Numbered from the stretch's first letter, positions 11,073-22,127 are shown. The stretch: DNA of 64,000 bases from Musa acuminata AAA Group (GCF_036884655.1 NC_088339.1:20476501-20540500); one strand, 5' to 3'. Program-made: numbers and translations. The notes: generated from the sequence alone by a model not told the origin.

Positions 11073-12638
11073 ATGGCTTACTCCGGCATGCAAGAGGGCC
11101 ATTCTATTGCACGACCACCTTTGTTTAATGGGTCGGATTACACATATTGGAAGACTCGCATGAGAATCTTCCTCATTTCTATGGACTTTGAGCTTTGGTC
11201 TATTGTCGAGAATGGATTTCAAAAATCTTCTCTTCCGATGAGCGAATGGAATGAATCGGAGAAGAAGGTTTTTGCTTTAAATGCAAAGGCTATGAATGCC
11301 TTGTTTTGTGCACTAGACAAAAATGAATTTAATCGTGTTTCAATGTGTGATTCGGCTTTTGATATTTGGAGAACTCTTGAGGTCACTCATGAAGGCACTA
11401 GCCGAGTGAAAGAGTCCAAAATCAACATCCTTGTGCACTCTTACGAACTTTTCCGAATGAAACCAAGTGAGTCCATCGGAGACATGTACACCCGGTTTAC
11501 GGATGTCATCAATGGACTCAAAGCTCTTGGTAAAGATTTTACTAACTTTGAACTAGTAACTAAAATCTTAAGATCCCTCCCTAAAAGTTGGGATCCAAAA
11601 GTTACGGCCATTCAAGAGGCCAAAGACCTTAAAGCATTCCCTCTTGAAGAACTCATTGGGTCTCTAATGACCTACGAAATGACATGTCAAGCTCATGACG
11701 AGCTCGAGAACCCCCTTCCAAAGAACAGGAAGGATATGACACTCAAATCACAAGAAGACCACTTGAAAGGAACATCAAGTGATGAGGACAGTGACAATGA
11801 CATTGCACTTTTGACTCAAAAGTTTAAAAAATATTTAAGAAAGAACAGATTTAAAAATAATACAAAAAATAAATTTGAACAAAAGAAGGACCAAGTGATT
11901 TGCTATGAATGCAAAAAACCGGGACACTACAAGAACGATTGTCCTCAAGCCAAAAAGAGGACATCAAAGAAGAAGGCGTTCAAGGCAACGTGGGATGATT
12001 CAAGCGCATCCGAAGAAGAGGAGTCCAACACCGAGCAAGTTGCTCATTACGCGCTAATGGCTTTAGGAGAAGAGGTATGTGATTTACTTAATGAAGATTT
12101 ATCTTTTGAAGAACTCTCTATCGCTTTTCATGAATTATTTGATGAATGTAGAACTGTTAGCAAGAAGTTAAGTATCTTAAAGAAAGAGCATGCTTTGCTA
12201 CAAGATAAGTTTGATAATATTCAAACTCCTCCATGCTCTAAGTGTGAGCATTTAGAAGCAATAAAAAATGAAAATTTGCTTCTTAAAGAAACCTTAAACA
12301 AGTTTAAGGTTGGTAGCAAAGGATTAGATATGATCCTTGCACACAAGGGTCACATCGCAAATAGAAATGGAATTGGATTTGTAAAAGGATTACATCAAAA
12401 TCCTACCACTTTCATAAAAGGACCTACATTACATGTTTCCTCTTATATGCAATGCAACTTCTGTTGCAAATCCGGACATATTGCCTACAAATGTCCTTTT
12501 AGGAAAATGAGTTCACAAAAATTAATATGGGTTCCTAAAGGAACTATAAAGGATTCGATAATAAATAACAAAGTTAGTGGGTCAATTTTTGAGGCACCCA
12601 AAATCAAATGGGTACCTAAAAATCATCCTCTTTTGTAG
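11073..12638 (+). CDS. Sirevirus gag (521 aa)
   Basis: Encodes the capsid/nucleocapsid protein that packages the element's RNA into cytoplasmic virus-like particles. Residues about 15-60 are the copia gag N-terminal (DUF4219-like) segment with PPLFNGSDYTYWK, followed by the UBN2-type gag core (about 60-205). A first CCHC zinc knuckle is at residues 277-290 (CYECKKPGHYKNDC) and a second at 461-474 (CNFCCKSGHIAYKC). Between them is an acidic stretch and a heptad-rich coiled coil (about 345-425). Two knuckles and a coiled coil are more than the single-knuckle gag of ordinary copia elements. The ATG is the first after the primer site, 38 bases downstream. The frame ends at a TAG and pol continues in the same frame. 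No internal frameshift is seen. Confidence 0.92.
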   Translation: MAYSGMQEGHSIARPPLFNGSDYTYWKTRMRIFLISMDFELWSIVENGFQKSSLPMSEWNESEKKVFALNAKAMNALFCALDKNEFNRVSMCDSAFDIWRTLEVTHEGTSRVKESKINILVHSYELFRMKPSESIGDMYTRFTDVINGLKALGKDFTNFELVTKILRSLPKSWDPKVTAIQEAKDLKAFPLEELIGSLMTYEMTCQAHDELENPLPKNRKDMTLKSQEDHLKGTSSDEDSDNDIALLTQKFKKYLRKNRFKNNTKNKFEQKKDQVICYECKKPGHYKNDCPQAKKRTSKKKAFKATWDDSSASEEEESNTEQVAHYALMALGEEVCDLLNEDLSFEELSIAFHELFDECRTVSKKLSILKKEHALLQDKFDNIQTPPCSKCEHLEAIKNENLLLKETLNKFKVGSKGLDMILAHKGHIANRNGIGFVKGLHQNPTTFIKGPTLHVSSYMQCNFCCKSGHIAYKCPFRKMSSQKLIWVPKGTIKDSIINNKVSGSIFEAPKIKWVPKNHPLL

Positions 12639-15600
12639 AAAAACCCACAAGCTAGGAGCAAGAGATGGTATCTCGATAGTGGATGCTCAAGACATATGAC
12701 TGGAGATCCATCTCATTTCTCTATGCTCACTAGCAAAGAAGAAGGGTACGTCACCTTCGGAGACAACAACAAAGGCAAAATCATTGGCAAGGGAACTATT
12801 GGTAACAAATTTAGTTTTTCCATTGATGATGTTTTACTAGTTGATGGATTGAAACACAATCTCTTAAGTATAAGTCAACTATGCGATAAAGGTTATATCG
12901 TTAGGTTTGAATCAAATATGTGCATTATTGAAAAACCAAATCATAACATGACTATGATTGCTTTAAAACAAAATAATGTCTATACCATCAATCTTGATGA
13001 ACTAAGTAATGAAATGTGCTTCTCCGTCGTAAATGATGATGCTTGGCTTTGGCATAGGAGATTAGGCCATGCAAGCATGAAAACAATATCTAAGATCTCA
13101 TCTCAAGAATTAGTACGAGGAATTCCAAATTTAAAGTTTATTAAGGACAAAGTATGCGATGCATGTCAACTAGGCAAACAAATAAAAACAAGCTTCAAAC
13201 CAAAAAATCAAATTAGCACTACTAGACCATTACAATTGATCCATTTGGACTTATTTGGACCAATTGATACAACAAGTCTAGGTGGAAGCAAATATGCTTT
13301 TGTGATTGTGGATGACTACTCTAGATACACTTGGACCTATTTCTTAGCTCACAAAAGTGATTGCTTCAAGTGTTTCTCTAAATTTTGTAAACTCACTCAA
13401 AACGAAAAAGGCTTCATGATTTCATCAATTCGGAGTGATCACGGTGGTGAATTCCAAAACCGTGACTTTCAAAATTTTTGCGAAAGTAATGGGTACAATC
13501 ACAACTTCTCAACTCCAAGAAATCCTCAACAAAATGGAGTAGTTGAAAGGAAAAATAGAAACCTACAAGAAATGGCAAGAACTATGTTGAATGAACAAAG
13601 TTTACCTAAGTACTTTTGGGCCGAAGTTGTAAATACGGCTTGCTACATTATGAATAGAGTCCTAATAAGACCATCCTTATCCAAAACTCCCTATGAATTA
13701 TGGAATAACAAAAAACCAAACATCTCCTATTTTAAAGTTTTTGGTTGTAAATGCTTTATTTTAAATGAAAGGGATGCTTTAGGAAAATTTGATGCTAAAT
13801 CCGATGAAGGCATCTTTCTTGGTTACTCTTCCGTTTCTAAAGCTTTTCGGGTTTTTAATAAAAGAACTTTAGTAATTGAAGAGTCTATTCATGTAGTTTT
13901 TAATGAAATTTCCGATTTAAAGAAAAATGATTTTGATGATGATCTTGGTTTTGATAATTTGAATTTAAATGAACCCTCTCCTCAAAATAGCCATTTGAAT
14001 GCATCTTCTTCCGAAATTTTTTTACCAAAAGAATGGAAGTATGTAGATGCTCATCCAAAAGAGCAAATTATAGGAGATACATCAAAAGGGGTTCAAACTC
14101 GTTCTTCTTTCAAAAATTTTTGTGCTAACGCCGCCTTCCTTTCTCAAATTGAACCTAAATGCATTGACGAAGCCTTAAAAGATGATTTTTGGATCATTGC
14201 AATGCAAGAAGAGTTGAACCAATTTGAGAGGAATGAGGTATGGAAGCTTGTTCCTAGACCAAGTGACCACTTAGTCATAGGTACTAAGTGGGTCTTTAGA
14301 AACAAGCAAGACGAAAATGGTATTGTGGTTAGAAACAAGGCTAGATTAGTGGCCAAAGGTTTCAACCAAGAAGAAGGTATCGATTACGAAGAAACCTTCG
14401 CTCCCGTGGCTCGATTAGAAGCCATAAGGATGCTCCTTGCCTATGCTAGTAGTAATAATTTTAAACTATTTCAAATGGATGTTAAAAGTGCTTTCTTGAA
14501 TGGTTTTATTTCCGAAGAAGTATTTGTCGAACAACCTCCCGGATTTGAAAATTCTCTTCTTCCTAATCATGTATTCAAATTGACTAAAGCTCTCTATGGC
14601 TTAAAACAAGCTCCTAGAGCTTGGTATGAAAGGCTTAGTTCCTTTCTTATTTTAAATAATTTTACCAAAGGCAAGGTTGATACTACATTGTTTATTAAAC
14701 ATTTTGAAAATAATTTTCTTATTGTGCAAATTTATGTTGACGATATTGTGTTTGGCTCTTCGGATGAATCACTATGTGAATCATTTGCCAAATGTATGAG
14801 TCTTGAATTTGAAATGAGTTTAATGGGTGAATTAACTTTCTTTTTGGGATTACAAATCAAACAACTTAGTGATGGTATATTTCTTAACCAATCCAAATAT
14901 ACATTAGAATTGTTAAAACGATTTAACATGGATAATTCAAAAGCAATAAACACCCCTATGAGTACTGCGACTAAGTTAGATATGGATGAAAATGGTGAAA
15001 GTTTCGATCAAAAAACATATAGGGGAATGATAGGTAGTCTACTCTACCTCACTGCGACTAGACCGGATATTATGTTTAGTGTAGGACTTTGCGCTAGGTT
15101 TCAATCTAATCCTAAATTATCTCATCTTAAGAGTGTTAAAAGAATATTTAGGTATCTTAAAGGAACTTCAAATTTAGGATTGTGGTATCCAAAATCTGAA
15201 AATTTTGATTTAATAGCCTATGCGGATGCCGATTTTGGCGGATGCAGAATAGATAGAAAAAGTACATCCGAAACATGCCAATTTTTAGGACATGCACTTG
15301 TTTCTTGGACTTCCAAGAAACAAAATTCAGTTGCACTATCTACGGCAGAAGCCGAATACATAGCTGCAAGTGCATGTTGTGCACAAGTCATTTGGATGAA
15401 AAATACATTAGAAGACTATGGAATTCACTTTAAAAATATTCCCATAAAATGTGATAATACTAGTGCCATATGTCTTACTAAAAATCCAATTCAGCATTCT
15501 AGAACTAAGCACATCGACGTTAGGCATCATTTCATACGCGATCATGTCCTTAACAATAATGTTGTTCTAGAATTCATTGACACAAAGCATCAATTAGCAG

Positions 15601-15677
15601 ATATATTCACAAAAGCTCTGAACGAAGATCAATTTGAATTCATTAGAAGGGAATTAGGCATGTTAAATTGTCCCTAA
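12639..15677 (+). CDS. Sirevirus pol: protease, integrase, RT, RNase H
   Basis: The frame is open for 1012 codons after the gag stop; the first ATG is at 12696, but that lies after the protease catalytic DSG (12675-12683), so translation from the ATG would lose the active site. Domains in order: protease ([13 protein letters not shown]); GAG-pre-integrase with HHCC (HRRLGHAS, then CDACQLGKQ); integrase core with [17 protein letters not shown] and the final glutamate in NGVVERKNR; reverse transcriptase ([17 protein letters not shown] at 14732-14743); RNase H ([26 protein letters not shown]). All catalytic residues I checked are present. Expression as a gag-pol fusion would require passing the amber codon 12636-12638. 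This is the Ty1/copia order (integrase before RT). Confidence 0.93.
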   Translation, partial: KNPQARSKRWYLDSGCSRHMTGDPSHFSMLTSKEEGYVTFGDNNKGKIIGKGTIGNKFSFSIDDVLLVDGLKHNLLSISQLCDKGYIVRFESNMCIIEKPNHNMTMIALKQNNVYTINLDELSNEMCFSVVNDDAWLWHRRLGHASMKTISKISSQELVRGIPNLKFIKDKVCDACQLGKQIKTSFKPKNQISTTRPLQLIHLDLFGPIDTTSLGGSKYAFVIVDDYSRYTWTYFLAHKSDCFKCFSKFCKLTQNEKGFMISSIRSDHGGEFQNRDFQNFCESNGYNHNFSTPRNPQQNGVVERKNRNLQEMARTMLNEQSLPKYFWAEVVNTACYIMNRVLIRPSLSKTPYELWNNKKPNISYFKVFGCKCFILNERDALGKFDAKSDEGIFLGYSSVSKAFRVFNKRTLVIEESIHVVFNEISDLKKNDFDDDLGFDNLNLNEPSPQNSHLNASSSEIFLPKEWKYVDAHPKEQIIGDTSKGVQTRSSFKNFCANAAFLSQIEPKCIDEALKDDFWIIAMQEELNQFERNEVWKLVPRPSDHLVIGTKWVFRNKQDENGIVVRNKARLVAKGFNQEEGIDYEETFAPVARLEAIRMLLAYASSNNFKLFQMDVKSAFLNGFISEEVFVEQPPGFENSLLPNHVFKLTKALYGLKQAPRAWYERLSSFLILNNFTKGKVDTTLFIKHFENNFLIVQIYVDDIVFGSSDESLCESFAKCMSLEFEMSLMGELTFFLGLQIKQLSDGIFLNQSKYTLELLKRFNMDNSKAINTPMSTATKLDMDENGESFDQKTYRGMIGSLLYLTATRPDIMFSVGLCARFQSNPKLSHLKSVKRIFRYLKGTSNLGLWYPKSENFDLIAYADADFGGCRIDRKSTSETCQFLGHALVSWTSKKQNSVALSTAEAEYIAASACCAQVIWMKNTLEDYGIHFKNIPIKCDNTSAICLTKNPIQHSRTKHIDVRHHFIRDHVLNNNVVLEFIDTKHQLADIFTKALNEDQFEFIRRELGMLNCP

Positions 15678-15840
15678 AATGAGCTTCACGAAAAATGACT
15701 CGTTCTTTTCCTTTCTTTTATGGATTTGATTTCTTCTTCAATTCAAAATGATCCATTAAAGTATAACTTATTATCTTGAGGGAAGCAAACAAAAAAAAAA
15801 GGGAGGGTGAGGAAGAAAATTTTTTCCTCCACGGGATGCC

Positions 15841-15980
15841 AGCGGTGGCACCGCCAGATTTGGCGGTTGCACCGCCTGAGCGCTCGGGCGCCAGGCGGTG
15901 ACACCGCTCGGTTTGGCGGTGGCACCGACCGAGCGACCCTTATTAACCCAAGGGGTTAGGGCCGGCGGTGACACCGCCCC
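15841..15980. promoter_or_regulatory. Internal palindrome array upstream of ORF3
   Basis: GC-rich GGCGGT(N)4-6ACCGCC-type inverted repeats resembling the U3 array of the LTR lie between pol and ORF3, in an otherwise AT-rich spacer. The array could be a second promoter or RNA-structure element for ORF3; the sequence shows only the repeats and their position. Confidence 0.6.
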
Positions 15981-16106
15981 CAACCCGAAGAGAGAGTTCT
16001 CAAAACCCACTCCCATTTCCTCTAACCCTCATTCTAACTCTTAGAAACATTGGAGAAGGATTCTTGGTGGTCCAAGCCTTCCATCTCTCAACATAATCTC
16101 CACAAG

Positions 16107-16182
16107 GTAACTCTTGAAATCCCTCCTTTCTTTTCTCTTTCTCTTGCTTATTTTTAACAATTGGTATCATCATCCTGTCTAG
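16107..16182 (+). other. Possible 76-bp leader intron before ORF3
   Basis: A good donor (CACAAG|GTAACT), an extended pyrimidine tract (CTCCTTTCTTTTCTC and following) and an acceptor (CTGTCTAG|AAA) define a potential 76-base intron that ends three bases before the ORF3 ATG. If spliced, ORF3 has a 5' leader intron. The length is near the plant minimum; without RNA data this is a prediction. Confidence 0.4.
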
Positions 16183-16185
16183 AAA

Positions 16186-17280
16186 ATGGCTCCAAAGAGA
16201 TCAAAAGGAATAAGGATTCAAGGAGATTCATATAACCATGACCTTTTTAGATCAAAAGAGGTAGCCCTTAGCTTTCCAAAATTTGAAACACGATGTGTCC
16301 ATAAGGGAAAATACATTGATTTGGATGAACTAGAAGACTTAGATCCAATTAAATGGTTTGCTCAACTAGAAGCTCTACCTCTACTACAAATAGATGAACC
16401 AATCTATCCACGGTTAGTGAGATTGTTCTATACCAACCTATATGAAGACAATGATAGCCTAAGCACTTACATTCTAGGAACACCCATTAGAATTTTTGAC
16501 AGCACCATTTGTGAGCTAATTGGCATAACTGAAAAAGATAGGGGATGCTATTTTAAAGGTAAATGGGACGTCAAAAAAATAGGAGCAACCTATTCCGAAG
16601 CCGTGAAAACAATTTTTGCAAATCCAAACCTTGACTTCCTACCCAAGAGCTGTGAACACTTAATGCCTTTCAACTCTAAAATTCTTCATCACATTATCAC
16701 GAGCATCATATTCCCCAAACAATTTCATCTTGACGAAGTAAGTCAATTAGAGATAGGAACCATGTATTGGATTATGACAGGTCAGCATAATTGTTTCGGG
16801 TACTTGATTCGCCAACACATGCAGGAAATTATGACTAAGGATACTATATTGCCGTATGGGAGGTTAATCACTAGAATTCTTCATACCTATGACATTTGCA
16901 TTCCACCCGATGAAGAATCTATTCAAAATGATCGATATAACATAATAAATAAAAACCTGCTAAAAAAACTTAGGTGCACTTTTAGCAATGGCATATGGGT
17001 TAGGCAGCCTAGAAGGACGGATCCAATTCCTATACCAATAGAACAACCCGAAACACCAATTCTTATGGGAAATGAATCTCCTCCTCCTAGTCCCTTTGGA
17101 GCAGCACCTTCAGCTCCTGTTTCCTCCTCTGAAGATATCATTATGGCGGAGCTATCTCACATCAAATCACAGCAAAAACAAATTCAGAATCAACAAGTTG
17201 AAATTTTGAAGACACTACGACAGATGAATGAAAAAATAGATATCATGTATCAGCACTGTGGATTACCTCCTAAGGATTAA
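16186..17280 (+). CDS. Sirevirus ORF3, plant transposon-associated domain (364 aa)
   Basis: An intact ORF between pol and the 3' LTR, on the sense strand. Residues about 30-245 resemble the conserved 'putative plant transposon protein' domain family (PF20167-type) by pattern: a PRLVRLFYTNL helix, the ICELIGI segment, and YGRLITRILHTYDICIP. This family has no known enzymatic activity. After a Pro/Ser-rich linker (about 275-320) the C-terminus is a Gln-rich coiled coil (about 320-355, HIKSQQKQIQNQQVEILKTL). I see no signal peptide or transmembrane segment, so it does not look like a classical envelope protein although it occupies the position of the env-like gene of some Sireviruses. No stops or frameshifts, and LTRs nearly identical, so it was probably intact when the element last moved. 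Alternatives: a captured gag or cellular gene. Confidence 0.8.
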   Translation: MAPKRSKGIRIQGDSYNHDLFRSKEVALSFPKFETRCVHKGKYIDLDELEDLDPIKWFAQLEALPLLQIDEPIYPRLVRLFYTNLYEDNDSLSTYILGTPIRIFDSTICELIGITEKDRGCYFKGKWDVKKIGATYSEAVKTIFANPNLDFLPKSCEHLMPFNSKILHHIITSIIFPKQFHLDEVSQLEIGTMYWIMTGQHNCFGYLIRQHMQEIMTKDTILPYGRLITRILHTYDICIPPDEESIQNDRYNIINKNLLKKLRCTFSNGIWVRQPRRTDPIPIPIEQPETPILMGNESPPPSPFGAAPSAPVSSSEDIIMAELSHIKSQQKQIQNQQVEILKTLRQMNEKIDIMYQHCGLPPKD

Positions 17281-17893
17281 ATTGATGTATCTTTTTATTC
17301 TGTCCTGTTTGCTGTTAAAAAACAAGTTCATGTTTGTCATCGATTGTACGATAACTGATCTTTCCTTTAGATAACTACTGTCTTAATCTGCATAGATGAT
17401 GATGTCTTTTGGACAAACTATTTCTGGAAAATTTGAATGAAGAACTTTGATAAATGCTAAACCTTTTTCTATAATCATCAATTAGCTGGCTTGTCTCTTT
17501 TTGTTGATGACAAAGGGGGAGAAGTGATGACTTACACCAGAACGATAGCATGGCTAATATGAATTTGTGATATGAATGTCTTATATGACTTGCAAATCCC
17601 TGAAAATATCACAAGATTGATATCATGAAATTTATATTGAAAATCTTTATCTTCTATCGTAGCAAAACTCGTCCCGTATCATTTAACTTATGATTTTCAT
17701 CGAAGTTTCGTACTCACTATTGTTTAATGAGGATAACGATAAAGTTCCACGATTAGAACTTATCGGGTTATGATTGAATCCAATGGGATGGAATTCAAGT
17801 GTTTTTTCTTTTTCTCATAATATGGCATATAGATAGGGGGAGTTATGTTTAACTCCGTCATCAATTGATTGTCATCATCAAAAAGGGGGAGAT
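17281..17893 (+). promoter_or_regulatory. ORF3 3' UTR with repeated polypurine tracts
   Basis: Non-coding AT-rich DNA with three G5-containing purine tracts: CAAAGGGGGAGAAG (17511-17524), GATAGGGGGA (17832-17841) and the LTR-adjacent AAAAGGGGGAGAT (17881-17893). The last one directly precedes the 3' LTR and is the functional plus-strand primer by position. Multiple tracts are reported for Sireviruses. Confidence 0.8.
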
Positions 17894-19119
17894 TGTTGAA
17901 TCTCGGTTTTTGATGATATAATCAATTGGTGGGTTAATTGATCTAATCCATATTATTGAGTTAAGTGTGCAGGATTAACTACGATAATCAGAAAACATAA
18001 AGCAAGGATACCGGAGTCGAGCTCGATGGACGTTTAAGAGACCGAAGAATCATCGGAGATGCTGCCGGAACCGTCCGAGAAGAAATCGGGAACGTGTCGG
18101 AAGTTCGCCGAAGAAATCGTCGGAGGCTCGCGGAGATCACCAAGAAGGCTCGGCTACTCGTTAAAGTCATCACAAAGATTGGGAGCTTGCAGGGAGTCCG
18201 TCGGAAGAAGTTCGTCGGAAAGCTCGCCGGAACAAGACTCGACGTTCGCGGTTAAAAAACTTGCTTAGGATGTTTTTTTTTATGTAGTTCACCTGTAATT
18301 AGGATTAGGATTAAGAGATAATCCTATATCCTGGTTAGGGGCCAACTGGGCCCAAAGTCAAATTTGGTTTGGGCGAAAAATAAGCCAAACCAATGAATCG
18401 GAAAGCCAAGCGGTGGAACCGCCTGGCTGGGCGGTGAAACCGCCCAGCACCCGAGTGCTGGGCGGTGACACCTCCTTGGCTGGGCGGTTGCACCGTCCAG
18501 CACCCGAGCGCTGGGCGGTGGCACCGCCTGGCTGGGCGGTGGAACCGCCAGCACCGGGAACCCTAAGAGAATTCAAATTTTGGAGCCCAAAATTTGAATC
18601 CTCTTGAGGCCTATAAATACCCCTCAAATCTCAGCTGAGGTTACAACTTTTGAGAAGCATTTTGATTGAGAGAAAAGTCTTAGAAAGTCTTAGCAAGTCT
18701 TGTTTTCAATTTGCTAGAGAGTTCTCCTCCTTCTTTCTTATTGAAAATTTGTAAGAGGTTGAGCTGCTTGTAAAAGGTTGTAAGAGGGGTGTTTACCCTT
18801 CCATTTCAAGAGACTTGCTAGTGGAAGGTGGGAGCCTCATCGAAGAGGGGCCTCGCAAGTGGAGTAGGTCATTTGACCGAACCACTCTAAAAATCGGCGT
18901 AATCTCTGGTTTGTTTTTTATTATTGTCATTTACATTACTGCAAATCTTCTTACTGCTTTAGTTCCTTATTACTCTTGCTGCGCAACTTTAAGAATACGC
19001 CTTCAAGTTAAATTTCTCAAGTTTCATTCTTAACGTACGAAAGATTTTGATTAAAATCGAAGTTTTAATCCGCTGCACTAATTCACCCCCCCCCTCTTAG
19101 TGCCGCTCCGATCCTAACA
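17894..19119 (+). repeat. Sirevirus 3' LTR (1226 bp, complete)
   Basis: Complete LTR from TGTTGAATCTCGG to CCTAACA with TATA box at 18612-18619 and palindrome array at 18409-18549. It differs from the 5' LTR by G10310/A18409 and C10815/T18914 and by the five terminal bases missing at the 5' LTR start. Confidence 0.96.
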
Positions 19120-19307
19120 ATCGGTACTTCAAGCTCATCGTCTTATATAGAAGGGTTGTTTTTATTATATTGTGTGTATAAAGGAGCATTCAGATCAAAA
19201 AACTTACTTAAATGAAACTTTGGTGGTCAAAGAGTTCCCATATATATTTCCAGATGACTTACTTGGATTACCTCCAAACAGAGAGGGTGAATTTGCTCTT
19301 AATTTGG
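19120..19307 (+). repeat. 188-bp target duplication, right copy
   Basis: Identical to 9612-9799. The gypsy reverse transcriptase sequence continues uninterrupted from 19308 (TCCCCATGACAACC), as it does in copy B. Confidence 0.95.
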
Positions 19308-22127
19308 TCCCCATGACAACCCTAATATGTAAGCCTCCCTATAGAATGACACCACTCGAGCTAGGGGAATTGAATAAACAATTACAAAAACTATTAGATA
19401 AGGGTTTCATTCGACCCAACATTTTACCATGGGGTGCTTTGGTGCTATTAATTAAGAAAAATGATGGAACATTGAGGTTTTATATTGATTATAAATAGTT
19501 GAACTAGGTGACCATAAAAAACAAGTATCCCCTACCTAGAATTGATAATTTATTTAATCAATTGCATATGCACAGATATTCTCTAAGATTGATTTGAGGT
19601 TAGGATATCCCAAAAATAGCTTTTAGAACTCGATATGGTCACTATGAATTCTTAGTAATGCCTTTTGACTAATGCCCTTGCAACTTTTATAAGATGAATA
19701 TGATATTTTAGTCACTATTTTGATGGCTATATAATTGTATTCATTGATGACGTATTAGTATATTCAAGGAGTAATCAGGAGCATGAGGAACACTTGAGGA
19801 ATGTATTGTCCATACTAAGAGAAAAAAAGTTGTATGTAAAGTTCAGCAAATGTGAATTTTAGTTGAATAAAGTTGCTTTCTTAAGCCTTGTGATTTCAAA
19901 GAAGGGCATATCTATTGATCCAAAGAAAGTGGAAGCTATAGTTAGGTAGGAAGTACTAACAAATGTGACAGAAGTTAGAAGATTCTTGGGTATGACAAAT
20001 TATTACAGGAGATTTATGGAGAGATTCTCTTGAAGTGCTCAATCTCTCACCAAACTAACTCAAAAGAATATGAAATTTGAATAGGGTAATAATTTTGAGC
20101 GAAGTTATCAAGAGTTAAAAGGAAGATTGACTAGTGCCCCGATTCTCACTATTTCTAGTGGTAATAAGGGATTTGTAATTTATACCCATGCTTCAAGAAA
20201 GGGCATTGGATATGTTTTGATGCAAGAAGGGAAAGTGATTGCTTATGCTTCAAGACAACTAAAGAGTTATGAATTGAATTATCCAACTCATGATTTGGAA
20301 TTGGTAGCAATTATTTTTGCTTTAAATATTTGGAGATAGTATTTGTATAGGTGGATATTTAAAATCTTTACTAATTATAAAAGTTTAAAGTATATTTTTA
20401 CTCAAAAAGAGTTAAACATAAGGCAACAGAGATGGATAGAACTTTTAAAGGATTATGATTGTACCATCCATTATCACCCAGGTAAAGCCAATATTGTAGC
20501 TGATGCACTTAGTAGAAAATCTACAAGTTTTATGGCTAATCTGGTTATGAAGTAATGAAAGTTATTAGAAGAAAATTATGATTTGAATATTATAAGGAAA
20601 CGACAAGACTCAATGATATTAATGGCTTCCATCTAGGTGCAATCTGATCTCATTCAACAAATTAAAGAAAGATAACTACGAGATCCATGTTTAATCTATT
20701 TGAGGAATGAAGTAGAAGAGGGATTGAAGCCGAAATTTCAAGTTTTAAATGATGGCCTATTGAGATTTGAGGATAGAATATATGTTCCAAATGACCCAGA
20801 TATCAAGAACCAAAATCCTGAAGGATGATCATAATTCAAAGTACACCATGCATCTTGGTAGTACTAAGATATATAGAGATCTCCAAAGTTATTATTGGTG
20901 GGAAGACATGAAGAAGGATATTGCAACGTATGTTTTAAAGTGTTTGACTTGTTAACAAATCAAAGCAGAACACTAGAGACCTAGAGGTTTGTTGCAACCT
21001 TTAGATATTCTTGAATGGAAATAGGAATATGTTACCATGGACTTTGTTTCAGGACTACCCAGAACCTCTAGAAAGCATGATAGTATTTGGGTTATCATTG
21101 ATAGGTTAACCAAATCTGTGCATTTTCTATTTATCAATATGACTTATTCTATTGATAGGTTTAGAGATTTATATATCAATAAAATAGTAAGACTTCATGG
21201 TATTCCAAAGGAGATCATCTCTCGTAGAGACTCCAGATTTCTATTTAGATTATGGAGAAGATTATAGGAATCTATGGGCACTAAAGAAAAGTTTAAGACT
21301 ACTTATCACCCCCAAACTGATGGTCAGTCAGAAAGAACAATTCAAACACTTGAGGATTTACTTAGAGCTTATGTTATGGATTGGAAAGGTGAATAAGATA
21401 AAGATATTTCTCTTATTGAGTTCACTTATAATAATAGTTATCATTTAAGTATTCAGAAGACTCATTATGAAGCTTTATATAGGCAAAAGTGTAAAATGCC
21501 TATATATTGGGAAGAAGTTGGCAACAAAAATTTGTTAGCACTAGACAAAATACAAGAGACTATCAAGAAAATTCAAGTTATAAGGAAAATGTTAAAGACT
21601 GCTCAGAGTCATCAAAAGAGTTATGCTAACAACAGAAGACGAGATATTGAGTTTCAAGTCCGGGATTTAGTATTCCTGAAGGTCTCCCCTTCCGAAGGTG
21701 TTGTAAGATTTGGGAAGAAAGGAAAGTTAAGCCCATAATTTATTGAACCTTTTGAGGTCTTTGAGAGGGTTGGCTCTGTCGCTTACAGGATTGCCTTGCC
21801 ACCATCGTTGTGTCATAACCATGATATATTTGATGTTTCAATGATCAGAAAGTATATACCTGATCCCTCTCGTATTATTAAGTATGAGCCGATTGTGATC
21901 GATAAAGACTTGTCTTATATGGAAGAGCCCACTCAGATTATTAATAAGAAGGAAAAAATCCTAAAGAATTGGGTCATCACTCTAGTTAAGATGATTTGGA
22001 GGTATCATTCTGGGGAGAAAATAACCTAGGAGCTAAAGGAGGAAATGAAGAAAGCTTATCTTTATCTTTTCATCGATTGAGGTATGATAAATTTAGAGGA
22101 CTAATTTTTTTTTAAAAGGAGGGAGAG
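19308..22127 (+). pseudogene. Gypsy RT-RNase H-integrase-chromodomain remnant, copy A
   Basis: Continuation of the broken chromovirus polyprotein. Reverse transcriptase spans about 19310-19970 (GFIRPN, YIDYK, VFIDD-type region near 19740; a deletion of about 27 bases relative to copy B near 19605). RNase H follows (about 20100-20520, [18 protein letters not shown]), then integrase (about 20870-21450, MDFVSGLPRT, VIIDRLTKSVHF). The C-terminal chromodomain-like part is about 21900-22080 (ILKNWVITLVKMIWRYHSGE). Many stops and several frameshifts exclude function. The order RT before integrase and the chromodomain place it in Ty3/gypsy chromoviruses, Tekay/Del-like. Confidence 0.85.

Larger units (their letters stand above)
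9800..19119 (+). mobile_element. Young Sirevirus-type Ty1/copia retrotransposon
   Basis: A 9.3-kb element with 1.22-kb LTRs, a tRNA-Met primer site, gag with two zinc knuckles, pol in protease-integrase-RT-RNase H order, an extra 364-aa ORF, and several polypurine tracts before the 3' LTR. Large LTRs, a gag carrying a coiled coil, an additional ORF after pol and repeated AAAGGGGGAGA tracts are features reported for Sireviruses. The LTRs differ by two transitions (10310/18409 and 10815/18914) over 1221 aligned bases, about 0.16%, so insertion is recent. The 5' LTR lacks its first four bases. The element sits in the pol region of an older gypsy element. Confidence 0.93.

Noticed and set aside
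14144..14953. Antisense ORFs within pol
   Set aside because: Shadows of the pol coding strand with no motif of their own.
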